64,000 bases of DNA from Archegozetes longisetosus (GCA_018873245.2 JAEMBT020000009.1:14669794-14733793), one strand, 5' to 3'. Positions 32,987 through 44,115 are shown, counted from the first letter of the stretch. Numbers and translations are program-made. Notes: generated by a model not told the origin, from the sequence alone.

Positions 32987-35900
32987 ATGGTTTATTTTAG
33001 CACTGTTCTTATATTATCCATAGTTAGAGCTATTAATTGTGATCCATTAGTCTTAAGAGATTGTGGTCCTGCTGATCGTTATATTAAATATAATTCTATT
33101 TCAATAAGTCCTTATCCCATCTTATATCCAGGTCTGAAATTTAATCATCATAAGTTATCATTCAGTTATTACTGGTTATTTAAGGCACTGTGTATTTCTG
33201 AAAATTGAATTTTGATTATATGAAAAATTTAGGTTCAGTTAAACTGGCGATGGATATGGATGTGACTCATGATATATCAGGAAGTTTAATGGTGAAGATT
33301 GTTTTGGAAAAGCTGACACCAAAGAGGATGTTTATTCCATGTGTTGGAGATTTGGGATCATGGTATGTTATCTATTATGCATAGGTAAAGCTCACAGGCT
33401 CTGCACAAATCCGGTCTCGTAGAAAAGTCACGAATCTGTCAAAACATTTTCTTATTCATTAAACTTGAAAGTTCATAAATGATCTATCAACCCGAGTGAT
33501 CATGTGATAGAGAATAAAGTTTAAAAATTAATTTTAGAATGCTCTCTATAAAGCTTTTTCTGATGATCAATTCCTACATCAGATCACTTTTTGATTAAAT
33601 CATTCAGTACTTTAGTCACCTGTCATTTTGGTAAGTATTTAAGAGATTGTCTTCTAATGGAATAGTACTTTACGAAAAATCCATAATGAATGGAATGTAA
33701 TTTACTTAAATGTAAATTAAGTTTCATATTAGCATGTAATTAAACTTGATAGTAATACTGATAAGGCATAAATTTTGAGGAAAATAAGAATAAAAATATC
33801 AATCAAAACAAACTGATTATTCATCAATAAGTCAAGTAATAAGTCTACGAAACAGTGTTTATTTCTATATTGTTAAAAGTAATTAAAGCATGTCTTCAAT
33901 ATGTTAGTAAAGTTAATCAAACAAATAACTTAAGCGATATTTTCGATACCTTTTATAAAATGAATTTTTAAATAAGTTGAATTGATGCTTAAAAAATTAT
34001 CGGAATATCAATTAAGCTATTCGATTAATTACTAATATGATGATTACTAACATACTGAAAATATGCCTTAATCACAAAAACACTGCAGAAAACAAAACTA
34101 TTTTATAGACTCATAAATTTGACTAATTGATGAATAATAAGTTTATTTTGATTGATATTTTGATTTTGATTCTTCTCAAAACATACACCTATGGACAACC
34201 AGAAGTTCTGTCGGAAAATCGCTATAACTTTTGATTGGCTTGATCGATTGAAATAATTTTTACACCAAATTAACCAAGAATAAATGTAGTTTCTTAAAAC
34301 CACTATAACTTTTTTATCTTGCTGAATATTCAAATTTCCTTCAAATCATAGAAATTACATTTATTCTTCGTTAATTTGGTGAACAAATTTTGAAAATCGG
34401 ATTACAAAGTCAAAAGTTGTAAAGATTTTGCGAGTCAACGTGGCAAGCGATTTGCAACAGAAATTATGTTGACTCGCAAAATCTTTACAACTTTTGACTT
34501 TGTAATCCGATTTTCAAAATTTGTTCACCAAATTAACGAAGAATAAATGTAATTTCTATGATTTGAAGGAAATTTGAATATTCAGCAAGATAAAAAAGTT
34601 ATAGTGGTTTTAAGAAACTACATTTATTCTTGGTTAATTTGGTGTAAAAATTATTTCAATCGATCAAGCCAATCAAAAGTTATAGCGATTTTCCGACAGA
34701 ACTTCTGGTTGTCCATAGGTGTATGTTTTATCAGTATTACTATTGAGTTGAATTACATGCTAATATGAAACTTGCACTCAAGTCTGTTGGTGTAGTGGTC
34801 AAGACACTGACAGAGCAACCCTTGGAGAGATGGTTAAAATCCCACTGTGGTGTACTGCTTCCTTCTTCTACCCAGGTAATACTAGGCCGAGAGGGAAGAG
34901 AAGGCTTAGGGGTGATCTTCGACGACCGCGGTCCCAAGCCGAGGGACATAAATCGGTAGAGTCTGGTCTGTGAGACCACCAGACGACAAACCCGGAGGGC
35001 TCAGGTATGTCCTCTTAAAACTGTGACACTATCTTCGCTGCAGTACCATTGAGTAAAAGCAGCGACCCCTGGCCTTAATTGTGAGCTGTGCAGGGGGAAC
35101 AAAACAACTATATGAAGTTACTGTACTTAAAGTCGAGAAAAAAATTTTCATCAAAGTAATGTTTCATTTGAACATAGCTCTCAATTTGAGGTCACTCTAA
35201 TATTAAGCAAGATAAATTTGAAAAAAGAATAAGATCAATGAAAACGGATCCGGACGATTTGACCGACTGGCAATTTGACCTACCAATCATTTTACCTAAC
35301 CTACATAACCCAACCTAACCTAACCCAACAAAACGGTTGGTAGGTCAAACGGTCGACTCCCATGAAAGAAGATGGAAAAAATCAACAAAAATGTCCAATA
35401 TTTTCTTATTCATAAAGACAAAAGCTATTTTTTATGAATTAGTAAATAGAACGGTTAGCCAACTGTACTGATGAGCGAGTCTGGACCTCAAGACGGTTAA
35501 AGACCTGGGACCTGAGGTCCTAAGTCCGGGTCCGAGTCCTTATATTTGGCAGAAGTCCAGGTCCGGGTCCTGAGCTAGAGGTCCGAGTCCGAGTCCGGGT
35601 CTTTGATAAAGACTTCAGGTCCTGGACTCGGACTCCCTTTAAAACTTAAAAATTAACAATAGACAAAATATTATCATTCAAAAATTTTAATTTTTATTAA
35701 ATCATTGATAGTAAAATCAATAAATATTAATATAATATTAATCATTTATTTTAAAATTGCAAAATAAGTTATTCATGAAACAAGATACACGCAATGTCTA
35801 ACAGAATTAATGCTCAATTGACTTCTCTTTTTACTGATCAAATCTCCAGATTTGGAAATACATGTTTTGAAGAAACACTATGCTGGAGTGATAAGTATTT

Positions 35901-37550
35901 CAAATGCAAAATGTAAAAGTTAAGGAAATCCTAAACAATTGTTTCCACGAAAACAAAGGCTCAGTTTTCCAATCAGCGATAAGCAAACGTACTTTTCAAT
36001 TTCATCGTATGTTTCAACTCTTGTCTTTACAAATTTAGAGACAAAAGAAACATTTGAACTTTCAATTTGAAATTGAATGATCTGATGATAATTTTTCTTG
36101 AAGAAATCAACAAATACTTGTTTTAACGTTTGATCATTCTCCGAAAAATCGAGTTTCAAGCGAAGTCAAGTATAACAGCAAATTTTGTGATATCAGTTTC
36201 AAGTAAATCTTTATACTTATCAAACTTCAAAAGCATATTTCAGCATAAAGTTTAATCGAACTGTTACTTGAATTATTGAGATCATTTAATTGCTAATAAA
36301 AAGTTTGAGAACTAGCAAAATTAAGCATATGCTTACATATTTAGGTCGTGTTATAAGTTTGTTCCCTCTTTGAATGATTTCAAAAGTCACTCAATTCCTC
36401 ACATAAAAGGCAATCATTATCAAATATTTCACTTACAGAATTGTTGTTGTGTATCAGAGTCAGAGTCTTGAGGCCCGAGTCTTAAAGATTTGAAGAACCA
36501 AGGTCCCGAGTCCGGGTCCGAGTCTTGAGGTCGAGGTCCGAGTCCGAGTCCAGGTCTTCAATTTTCCAAGAGGTCCGAGTCCGGGTCCTGGGTTAGAGGT
36601 CCAGGTCCCAGGTCCGAGTCTTTCAAAAAGACCTGAAGACTCGGACCTGCTCATCCGTAGCCAACTGTTATAAAACTTTCATTTTGAATTCGTATTTAAT
36701 TGGTTTCCTAAAGTAAAGCTTTTTCAGAAAAATCTGTTGACGCTCACACATAACTAAATAGTTAGAAAGAAGATAAAAATTTTGATTCCTGGATTCGCTG
36801 TACAATCAAATTAGAAAAGAATAAAAACAAATAAAATAGTCGAAGACTTTACTAAACAAACAGATCGTTTGAAACAGATTGAAAATTGCATATTAACTTC
36901 CGATAAACTAAGAATAAACTTTACTTGATTTCCAGCTTGTAGAACAATAAAAAATTTAAAGAATCATATTAAACCTTTAAGTGTTATTGAGATCGGAATG
37001 AATTTGATACTATGAATTAACAATTATTTTGATTTAATTATAGCACTTACAATTTCTGTAATCAAGCGTTGAAAATTTTCAGTTCATTGTTTGCAAGTTT
37101 CGGCACTAAGTGCCCAGTAATTCATGGCAAATATTCTAATAGTGGAGCTGATGTCCCTCTACCAACTCTTGGATCAGCTTTTGATAAGATATTTGAGGTA
37201 TATATTCAACCATTTATTCTTTTGATAATTCTTCCACTTGTCTATGATTCACCTTTTACCTATTATCTGATCTATAGTTAAGACTGACTCCTTCTGAGCT
37301 AATCTATACTTTGGGATAGATAATTATACAAGTAAACGAGTCCAATTTGATTGAATATAGCTTTCATAAAGGAAATGGAATCAAATCCATTTACTCGAAA
37401 CTAGAATTATTTCTTCGATCTCATGTTTCAGTTGAGATAATTTATATTTATTTTTACGGTAGTTTTGAAGGCAATGCAACTTTCTACGATGAAAAAACTA
37501 ATCAAATCTATGGTTGCGCTCATTTACAATTTACAGTCCAAGCCAAATAG
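32987..37550 (+). CDS. Secreted ML-domain (MD-2/NPC2-like) lipid-binding protein, 4 exons
   Basis: Exons 32,987-33,131, 33,233-33,362, 37,083-37,197 and about 37,458-37,550. The product has a signal peptide (VYFSTVLILSIVRAINC), LRDCGPADRYIKYNSISISP, then MDVTHDISGSLMVKIVLEK, a Cys in FIPCVGDLGS, a Cys pair around SLFASFGTKC, and a last exon YDEKTNQIYGCAHLQFTVQAK-type ending before TAG. This is the ML fold: a secreted beta-sandwich that binds lipids in its core, including mite group-2 proteins and NPC2, with conserved disulphides. The first two junctions are in frame (phases 1 and 2); the second junction itself creates the expected Cys. The last junction is anomalous: GAG|GTATAT leaves phase 0, while the only good acceptor (GGTAG) needs phase 2. 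An acceptor mutation or unusual splice is possible. Intron 2 (3.7 kb) is full of transposons. Confidence 0.75.
33720..34768. repeat. Inverted repeat interrupted by a younger foldback
   Basis: AAGTTTCATATTAGCATGTA at 33,720 pairs with its reverse complement ending at 34,768, and 33,780-33,862 (ATATCAATCAAAACAAACTG) pairs with 34,080-34,177. The right arm is split by the palindromic element at 34,178-34,729, so that element inserted into an existing inverted repeat. Confidence 0.65.
34178..34729. mobile_element. Near-perfect 552-bp palindromic foldback element
   Basis: Both ends read AAAACATACACCTATGGACA inward. Arms of about 260 bp are near-identical reverse complements, meeting at GCGAGTCAAC and GTTGACTCGC with a loop of about 28 nt. 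The same peptide can be read from both strands for more than 50 residues, which is a by-product of the symmetry and not a gene. The near identity of the arms implies recent insertion or gene conversion between the arms. Confidence 0.8.
34778..35110 (+). mobile_element. tRNA-derived SINE-like element
   Basis: A GC-rich island in AT-rich DNA. It starts with TTGGTGTAGTGGTCAAGAC (34,788-34,806), close to a tRNA A box, and 26 nt later GGTTAAAATCCC resembles a B box. A body of about 240 bp with no tRNA relationship follows. This head-plus-body layout is typical of SINEs transcribed by RNA polymerase III. Exact ends and target duplication were not established; it lies in intron 2 of the ML gene in sense orientation. 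Confidence 0.6.
35268..35362. repeat. Hairpin element with CCTAACC loop
   Basis: TTTGACCTACCAA faces TTGGTAGGTCAAA, and an outer GACCG pairs with CGGTC. The loop is made of degenerate CCTAACC units, like the arthropod telomere repeat (TTAGG). Probably a tiny palindromic MITE. Confidence 0.5.
35466..36659 (-). mobile_element. hAT transposon remnant, 1,194 bp, with 8-bp TSD
   Basis: Flanked by a perfect 8-bp direct repeat GCCAACTG (35,458-35,465 and 36,660-36,667). Ends are TACTGATGAGC and, reversed, TACGGATGAGC. Both subterminal regions (35,485-35,640 and 36,460-36,655) carry GC-rich GGTCCG/AGTCCG hexamer arrays. On the minus strand around 36,160-35,790 lies a decayed hAT dimerisation domain: AFEILITPA, a stop where SER is expected, then CISKSGDLISKKRSQLS and a hydrophobic tail. 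Target-site length, end sequence and domain all agree on hAT. Dead by stops; it lies in intron 2 of the ML gene. Confidence 0.85.
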
Positions 37551-37865
37551 TATTGTTTTCTTCACACTCACTATAATGATTGGCGCATTCAATTTATTCA
37601 GAATAATTGAAATAAAAAGTTTTGCCTATCATTTGTCTGTTGTATGTCTCTGAAATCACAGCTATTGGAATTTATTTGTATACTGTTTGAACAAAATATT
37701 TCATATTTTGAGTAGAATTTAGGTCGATTTTAATATAATTAAAATAAAAAGTCACATAATTAGAGAGAATTTCAAGGAAATTCCAAGAGTTTACTACGAT
37801 AATAATCTTTTAGTTAACTGTCTTTTTCATGCCTCAAGTTTTTCATCATAAACTCAAATATGGAT

Positions 37866-38122
37866 TAAATTTTAGTGATGTACTTTCGGGTTTTACCTTG
37901 AAATTTGATTATCCTCGTTATAAATACTTATTATGTGTGATACTATTTTCTCAACTTAAGAGTACAATCATTGAAAGAAAAATTCAAGATTTTAAATTTT
38001 TAAATTTTCTTTGAGTAGTTACGTTCTTAAGTTGAGAAAATAATATCACACATAATAAGTATTTATAACGAGAATAACCAAATTTCAAGGTAAAATCCGA
38101 AAAGTACATCGCTAAATTAAAT
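37866..38122. repeat. Foldback element, about 257 bp
   Basis: The block TTATAAATACTTATTATGTG with flanking TTGAAATTTGRTTATCCTCG and TCTCAACTTAAGA is repeated in reverse about 60 bp further on (TCTTAAGTTGAGAAAATAAT). Arms about 95 bp. The 61-codon frame at 37,829-38,014 is produced by this repeat and is not a gene. It lies about 320 bp past the ML stop codon. Confidence 0.65.
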
Positions 38123-39292
38123 GCCACATTTTTAGAGAATTAATCATTATACTTATGTGCATTTGAAAAGTTAAGCTAAACAAAGTTAAAGTCAAATCTT
38201 AGCTTTCAAGCAGAGATGAATGTCCATTACATATATATAATTCAAAGAAGAAGAAATATAATTATCTCATAAAAAGCTTTTAGTACTTCATTAAAATCGT
38301 AACATTAATGAACAAGTATTGAACGTTAACAAGCAATATGTGTAGCCAAAAAATAATATTTATTTGATTAACTAACGATTGTTTATTCCGTAAACCTTTT
38401 AATTCAATTTTCGTAAACCGAAACTTGAATTATGAGATTATTTTGAGGCTAATGTATATTTATGTGTAACAAAATTACACGAATTGTATTAGAAAGAAGT
38501 CATAGAAAAAGTGTGACCTACTTTTTTAGTACGAAACTCACACACAAGTAAACAACAAAATAGTTGATTAGCAAATATCTTAATAAATGGTTAAATTTAG
38601 AGAAGGATTTAGTGAATATCATCCATTGAATAAAGAAAAAATATTTTTTTGGTTTTCTTTGAAATTTTTTCTGTGATCAAACCATATGTTTTCAATAAAC
38701 ATGACCTTTGCTTCTATCGATGCACAAATAATCTGTTTTAGTTGAAAATTTGAAATTTTATTCCATTTTGTTTTACATGAAGCAATACCTTTAGTTAGTC
38801 TTATCGAAGAAATCAGACAATTTTTGAGTTATTTTTATAGCCCCATATATTAGCAGATGATTTGACTGGAGACAAGTACTATCCGTTTTTAAAACTAAAC
38901 TCAAATCCTTATAACAATTTTTCTTTATTATTACTCATGAATCAGAGCTTACTAATGAGTAAGTTTAAAACATATAAAACAAAATGTGATCACTTAGTCA
39001 TTGATTTTGAATTAAAAACACTTTTAATCATAAAAATAGTGTTCACAACAAAAGAAAGAATTTCTATTTTGAAAACTCATTTATTAAATAAATCTTATAA
39101 GGTTAGAACTGAATTTTTGAAAAATTTGGTTAAACTGGGCCGACTAATGCAACTATTCCTAAAATTGAATCAAAGTTTGTTGAAACTGGAAGTGTAGCGA
39201 ACAAAAAGAATAATAGGCGACGCCTATTACAGTTCTGAAATATGTTTGTAAAATCATAGTTCATTATTAAAGGTTTATTTTGAAACATTCAA
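38123..39292. other. No supported gene
   Basis: Contains a 111-codon frame at 38,862-39,197 (lysine- and leucine-rich, beginning MTGDKYYPFLKLNSNPYNN) with no family resemblance and no splice partners found. It could be a relic exon or chance. Nothing else seen. Confidence 0.35.
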
Positions 39293-39769
39293 AGGAGAGG
39301 GGACCGTAAGGCGATATTTCGAGCGCAGAGTTTTGACCCCCTTAAAAGATGCATATATAAGGGATACATATTTTATTTTAAAAATTATCCCTGAATTCCA
39401 AACGGTTTAGAAGATAATTTAATTTAAGTGACATTTTTTCCAATAGGCTTTATGAGAAAATATCTATTTTCAAAAGTTAATTTAACCCCCAGTCCCTACT
39501 TTGATTTCAACGAAATTTTCATAGTAAATAGGGACATAGAGGAAAATGTTTTTAGGAAAGTGTCAATGTGGATCAAGAACTTTATCATATCTAAAATGTC
39601 AACTCCATAGATTAATAGAGAGTATTGCAAAAAGTCTGGGACCACTTCCCATAGTGTTGGTAATTGATTTATTGATCACTTAGAACATTGGTCTCGATGA
39701 TGTTGCTTCTTCCCTGGCAGTGTGCGTCACTACTCTACTTCTGAGCTGACGTGAGACGCACGCTTCCGA

Positions 39770-39880
39770 ATGGAAGATCGTGTCAGTCTCGGTCGAGTTA
39801 AAGGCATCATCTACACCAATGCCTTAAGCCCCAGCAAGGCTCGAGGGAGTAGTCTAGACATCGAATCCTACCACTTCCAT
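39770..39880 (+). ncRNA. tRNA-like sequence (tRNA pseudogene or SINE head)
   Basis: ATGGAAG at 39,770 can pair with CTTCCAT at 39,874-39,880 as a 7-bp acceptor-like stem. Inside are GGTCGAGTTAAAGGC, like the A box of long-variable-arm tRNAs (Leu, Ser), and ATCGAATCCTACC, like a B box. At 111 nt it is longer than a normal tRNA and the anticodon arm does not form cleanly, so a functional tRNA is unlikely. Confidence 0.35.
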
Positions 39881-40110
39881 CATATTTTATTCATTTTCGC
39901 TATCACTGTCATCAATTACATAGTTATTAAATATATTATTAAGATATTCTGCATTAGCGCGGATTGGCCAATAAAATCGAGCATATCCAAGAAACCATAT
40001 TAGAGTTGTTACATGCGAGCACATGACAACTGTTCGCGGCCCATTTTTATCTTTTAACTATCTCACTTTTTGTACCATGTGACTACTACAAATGTGCCAT
40101 ACATAGAGTG

Positions 40111-40290
40111 CATCATCCATAATTTACGTTGAAAATATTTATATTTAAATTAAATCATCAATAAATCACGTCAAAAATTGAGCCTCCATAAATCGCATCG
40201 AAAAGGGTCACCCATAAATTACGTCGAAAGGATTGCCCATAAATCACGACGAAACAGATCATTCATAAATTACGTTTAAGGCTTTTAATA
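40111..40290. repeat. Degenerate tandem array of about 28-30-bp units
   Basis: CATAAATTACGTCGAAA-type units occur at least five times in spaced register (for example CCATAAATCGCATCGAAAAG, CCCATAAATTACGTCGAAAG, CCCATAAATCACGACGAAAC). They lie inside the loop of the large foldback element. Confidence 0.6.
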
Positions 40291-40890
40291 TCTGGTCTGT
40301 ACTTTAAAAAATCTGACTGCTACAAACATTAAGATATTACTTCGAATTTGACAATGATTTTAGATATGATAAAGTTCTTGATCCACATTGATACTTTCCT
40401 AATAACATCTTCCTCTATGTCCCTATTTACTATAAAAATTTCGATGAAATCAAAGTGTGGGGCTTGGGGTTAAATTAACTTTTGAAAATAGATATTTTCT
40501 CATAAAGCCTATTGGAAAAAATGTCACTTAAATTAAATTATCTTCTAAACCGTTTGGAATTCAGGGATAATTTTTAAAATAAAATATGTATCCCTTATAT
40601 ATGCATTTTTTAAGGGGGTCAAAACTCTACGCTCGAAATATCGCCTTACGGTACCCCCTCCTTTCTTCATGTCAAATAAATCTGTAAAACTAATTCATGT
40701 CGAACTAACAAACTATAGTTAGACGAAATCTATGTAGCCCTCCTGATAAATTAGACGAAGTTTAGTCATTTGAATACTAAACTAATTCGTAAACACTCAC
40801 TTTTGTATAACTATCGATAGAATTAAAAATTTTATGCATTTAGAAGCAAAATTACATTTTAATGGACAATTCGTTTCAATTTGTTAATTA

Positions 40891-42489
40891 TTAGCCAAAC
40901 AAATCCATTAAAAGTATAAAATTCTTAACACAATTAGCAGTAAATAAATAAAACTCGTAATTAGTAAACGGAAAGAAATAAAGACAATAAAAACCAATAA
41001 CAGGACCCGAAAGTTTCTCAATCAAACCCAAAACTTTCAATTTTAATATTATAGCTTTTGGTTTTCGAGCTATTATTGAACTTAACTTATTGTATGGTCG
41101 ATTAACTGCTTTTGGGATCACAGAAAACGAATAATTGATTGTGAAAAGTAGAACAATTCCTGATAAACTCATTATAAAAGCCAAAATTCGATTAAGAGTA
41201 TCAACTTCTCGATGGATTGATAGTATGATTAGTAAATCAATTACTGGAACAGAAAAATAGTAAAATATAAAACCCATGAATTTCATATTACTATTAATTC
41301 GGTCGACTATTACACAACATCTATTGTGATCACGGATTATATATTCCAACAAAGAGTTGCCACCTAAGAGAAAATGAAAACCTAAAGTTTGATTTTAAAT
41401 TTTGATTTGCAAGTCAAATTTATTACACTTTTTAGTGATGCGAAAATAGGCTTTGTAATCGAACGTTAATCAGATAAAAGAATAACCTGTATTGACTCGG
41501 CACATGTCGAAGCACAAGTGTATCTGAGTATGATTGGGAGTGTGGATACGCGATGCAGTGCCTAATTGTGTGCATTCGATATTTCAAGTAACATATGTAT
41601 TGAAGTGATTGTGCACAACCACTGAGTGTGAATATTACTGATTAAAATTCTCTATAATTACCTCTTCTGAAGTAAATTTCAATCATGTCATATATTTGTT
41701 TAAATCTATATCTTATATATAACGAAATTAGATAAACATGTAAACTCGCAATCCACATGACAAAAAAGGCGTGATATAAGCTTATTATCAGTATCACAAA
41801 CCAAATCGACATAAGAATAATAGAAACATTCATCTCAGGATCAGAGTAAGCGATTGTCGTGAATACGAATACATAAGTGTAAACAATAAAGGGTCCCGTC
41901 TTCAAAAAAATAATGATTAATTTAACAGCCAATTTGGACTTGATAGAGAACTTTTCCAAATATTTATCATTCAATTGGTATTCATTTGAATTGATTATCT
42001 GATGAATAATTTTTAGCAATTCACATTGATTTCTATACTCCATAGTCAATAAACTAATTCCTTAATTTAAAAAATAATCAGTTTCGAGTGATTTTTTGAA
42101 ATAATAGGTAATTATCATCATCTCTTACCTAATAAAGCAACAGACATAAAGAAAATGAACTCCAGTAAATTCAAAATATCAGGTCTGGGATACGAATAAG
42201 TAAAGTCTCCTATCATAGTTATAAAGGTTTTATTGTTGTTAAAGGAGACGAATAAGCATTTTAATAAGACTATCCAAATACATAATTGAAGTATTAATAT
42301 GATTAATTTTCTCTTGATCAATCGTTTTCCACTTAAATAATCTTCTATCGATTCAGAAACTGCTAAACAGTGCGACAGAGTAAACGATTCCAGTATTTTC
42401 AATCCTTCGTACGGATCATCCTTATTAGGCATAAAATATTTTAAAACGGCATTTCGTACTTTATCTATCTTAATAAGTAACTTTGCCAT
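40891..42489 (-). CDS. Gustatory-receptor-like 7TM chemoreceptor, copy D (3 exons)
   Basis: Exons 42,489-42,129, 42,060-41,662 and 41,363-40,891 have exactly the lengths of copy A (361, 399, 473 nt), with the same phase-1 junctions (donors GGTAAGAG and GGTAATTA), giving 410 intact residues. Notable matches: YEGLKILESFTLSH, MSIWFVILIISLYHAFF, SIHREVDTLNRILAF, SGPVIGFYCLYFFPF. It is one of the more diverged copies. The codon four before the ATG is TAA, where other copies have GAA, so translation must start at MAKLL in this copy, which supports the same start in the whole family. It is followed by a foldback element and preceded by the conserved family 5' flank (to about 43,120). Confidence 0.7.
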
Positions 42490-43594
42490 CGAAACTAATT
42501 AGGATATAGCACTCAAAATATAGTTTTATGGTTTAAATTCTTTAAAAATCTACTACTTTTACATTTTTAGCTCTCCAAACAAGACCTATTCTGATTCATA
42601 TGACTATTCTGTTTTATACTAACAAAATAAAGTAGAATTGTATCATTAAAACGACGTTACTATGAGGTGATTCTATGAAAAATATTCAACTCATAAATCA
42701 TTACTATTTATTAATATAATAGCACATAAAATACATTTTAAATTCTTATTGCAAGATTCATATTAGAAGACACTTTACTTATTAAGAAATTATGAAATAT
42801 GAATCATTAGTTCAGAAAAACGACTCAAGTCATTAACTCAATGATGATGATTGAGTTGCGATAATAATTTTGAGTTTCTTCTATAAAATCGATTAATTTT
42901 AACAATACATCATTTAAGTTAAATATCTTCTCAACGATAACTAATCATTTAGATTAGAAAAGGAGTCTTTTAGGAAACGTTTTATTTTGTTCAAATTAAT
43001 CTATAGAGTCATATAAGACATTTCTTAAAAAACATAATTCTCGTTTTATCAAATTTACTGATTATCTTTAATAGATTTGCTTCTAATCAAACTGATATAT
43101 GATTAGTAATTGCCTGAGTTTTGAATAGATAAAAAATTAATATAATCCATATTATGGATTTCATAGTTAATATTAGATTAAAAACAGCTTAAAGAAAATA
43201 TTTAGACCGTTGAAAAGTAATAAGATACTCTTATCAATTAATAATGCAATGAATATTTTTATGATAAATTGTTACGAAATTGTTAACTTGCTGCTCCACG
43301 ATGCAGACCACTTTGATTTTAATAATTTGAATTAGGCTTGACAAAATCGAGTCGAGTCTGTTCAAACCGCGATTTGATTTGGACTCGCCTCAAGTTTACC
43401 CAAAAACTTAAATTCACTGCAATAAACTAATAAGTAAATCTTTAAGGTGTTTTTTAAATTGAGTAGAGTGAACCCTTTTTTATAGAATATTCTGTGGAAG
43501 AACAGTATGTTTAGTTTTCAAAGAATTAAAATTTTTAAATTTATGCAAGGGCCTTTAAAGGACAATCCACCTTAAGCAATTGTGCACAGGCCCA
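42490..43594 (-). other. Conserved receptor 5' flank, copy D
   Basis: Up to about 43,120 this matches the upstream regions of A, F, G, H and I, with shared blocks TATAAAATCGATTAAT and AACTGATATATGATTAGTAA. Conservation of 0.6 kb upstream implies that the duplicated unit carries its own promoter. No TATA box could be assigned confidently. The remainder is AT-rich without features, except CGAGTCGAGTC words near 43,345. Confidence 0.45.
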
Positions 43595-44115
43595 TCAGTT
43601 TCTGAATGATTTCAGGAAAGTTTTAGAGTTGTGATAGACTTGGAACAGGATGAAATTGATGAATGAAACCTTTATTTGAATTGCTGTAAACTCGTTTTCA
43701 TGTAGTTAAAGAGTTTTTGAGAGTGATATTTAAAATTTCAAAGTGAATAACTTTTGAAGCGTTCGACTGGTATGCTTAAGACTTATATTTCTGGAAACTG
43801 TGTGCATAAACTTGAAATTATGGGCATATCATCTGTTCCAAAAGGTCCACCGATCAATATTGTTGATATGCACATCATTTTAAAAGTTTTTTCCACACAC
43901 TTTCCAGAAATATAAGTCTTAAGCATTTCAGTTGGACGCTCCAAGGTTATTCGCTTTTGAAACTTTGAATACCACTATTTAAAAACTCTTTAACTACACG
44001 AGAACGAGTTTATAGCAATTCAAATGAAAACTTCAAACGTCGATTCCACCCAAATCTTGCGCCACTTTAAAGCTTTCTCAAAATCATTCCTTATTTTTAG
44101 TGGTTTTTGAGCGAA
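43595..44115. repeat. Foldback element, about 520 bp
   Basis: GAATTGCTGTAAACTCGTTT and TGCTTAAGACTTATATTTCT on the left arm return in reverse at 43,905-44,115. The loop contains GGTCCACCGATCAATATTG. A decayed relative of one arm lies at 21,690-21,890. Confidence 0.65.

Larger units (their letters stand above)
39293..40667. mobile_element. Large foldback element, about 1.37 kb, with composite loop
   Basis: Arms of about 305 bp (39,293-39,600 and 40,360-40,667) are close reverse complements, from AAAGGAG...ACCGTAAGGCG through GGGATACATATTTTATTTTA to ATCTAAAATTGTC-like inner ends. The 760-bp loop holds a tRNA-like segment and a short tandem array. It lies immediately 3' of receptor copy D. No clear target duplication. 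Confidence 0.7.

Noticed and set aside
34103-34768. Two identical small proteins on opposite strands
   Set aside because: They are the two arms of a palindromic foldback element read in each direction, so the identity is structural and not a gene pair.
35290-35330. Telomere or interstitial telomere tract
   Set aside because: Only a few imperfect CCTAACC units, enclosed in a hairpin; too short for a telomere.
36460-36654. 64-codon repetitive protein rich in Gly, Pro, Thr and Arg
   Set aside because: It is a translation of the GGTCCG/AGTCCG hexamer array at the end of a hAT element.
37465-37653. Alternative 62-codon frame over the last ML exon
   Set aside because: The overlapping frame gives the conserved ML ending with its Cys and a stop; this frame gives nothing recognisable.
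39770-39880. Functional tRNA gene
   Set aside because: Box-like motifs and an acceptor-like stem exist, but the length of 111 nt and the poor anticodon arm argue for a pseudogene or SINE head.
40111-40290. CRISPR-like array
   Set aside because: Units are degenerate and adjacent, without unique spacers or cas genes, and the genome is eukaryotic; it is a short tandem repeat.
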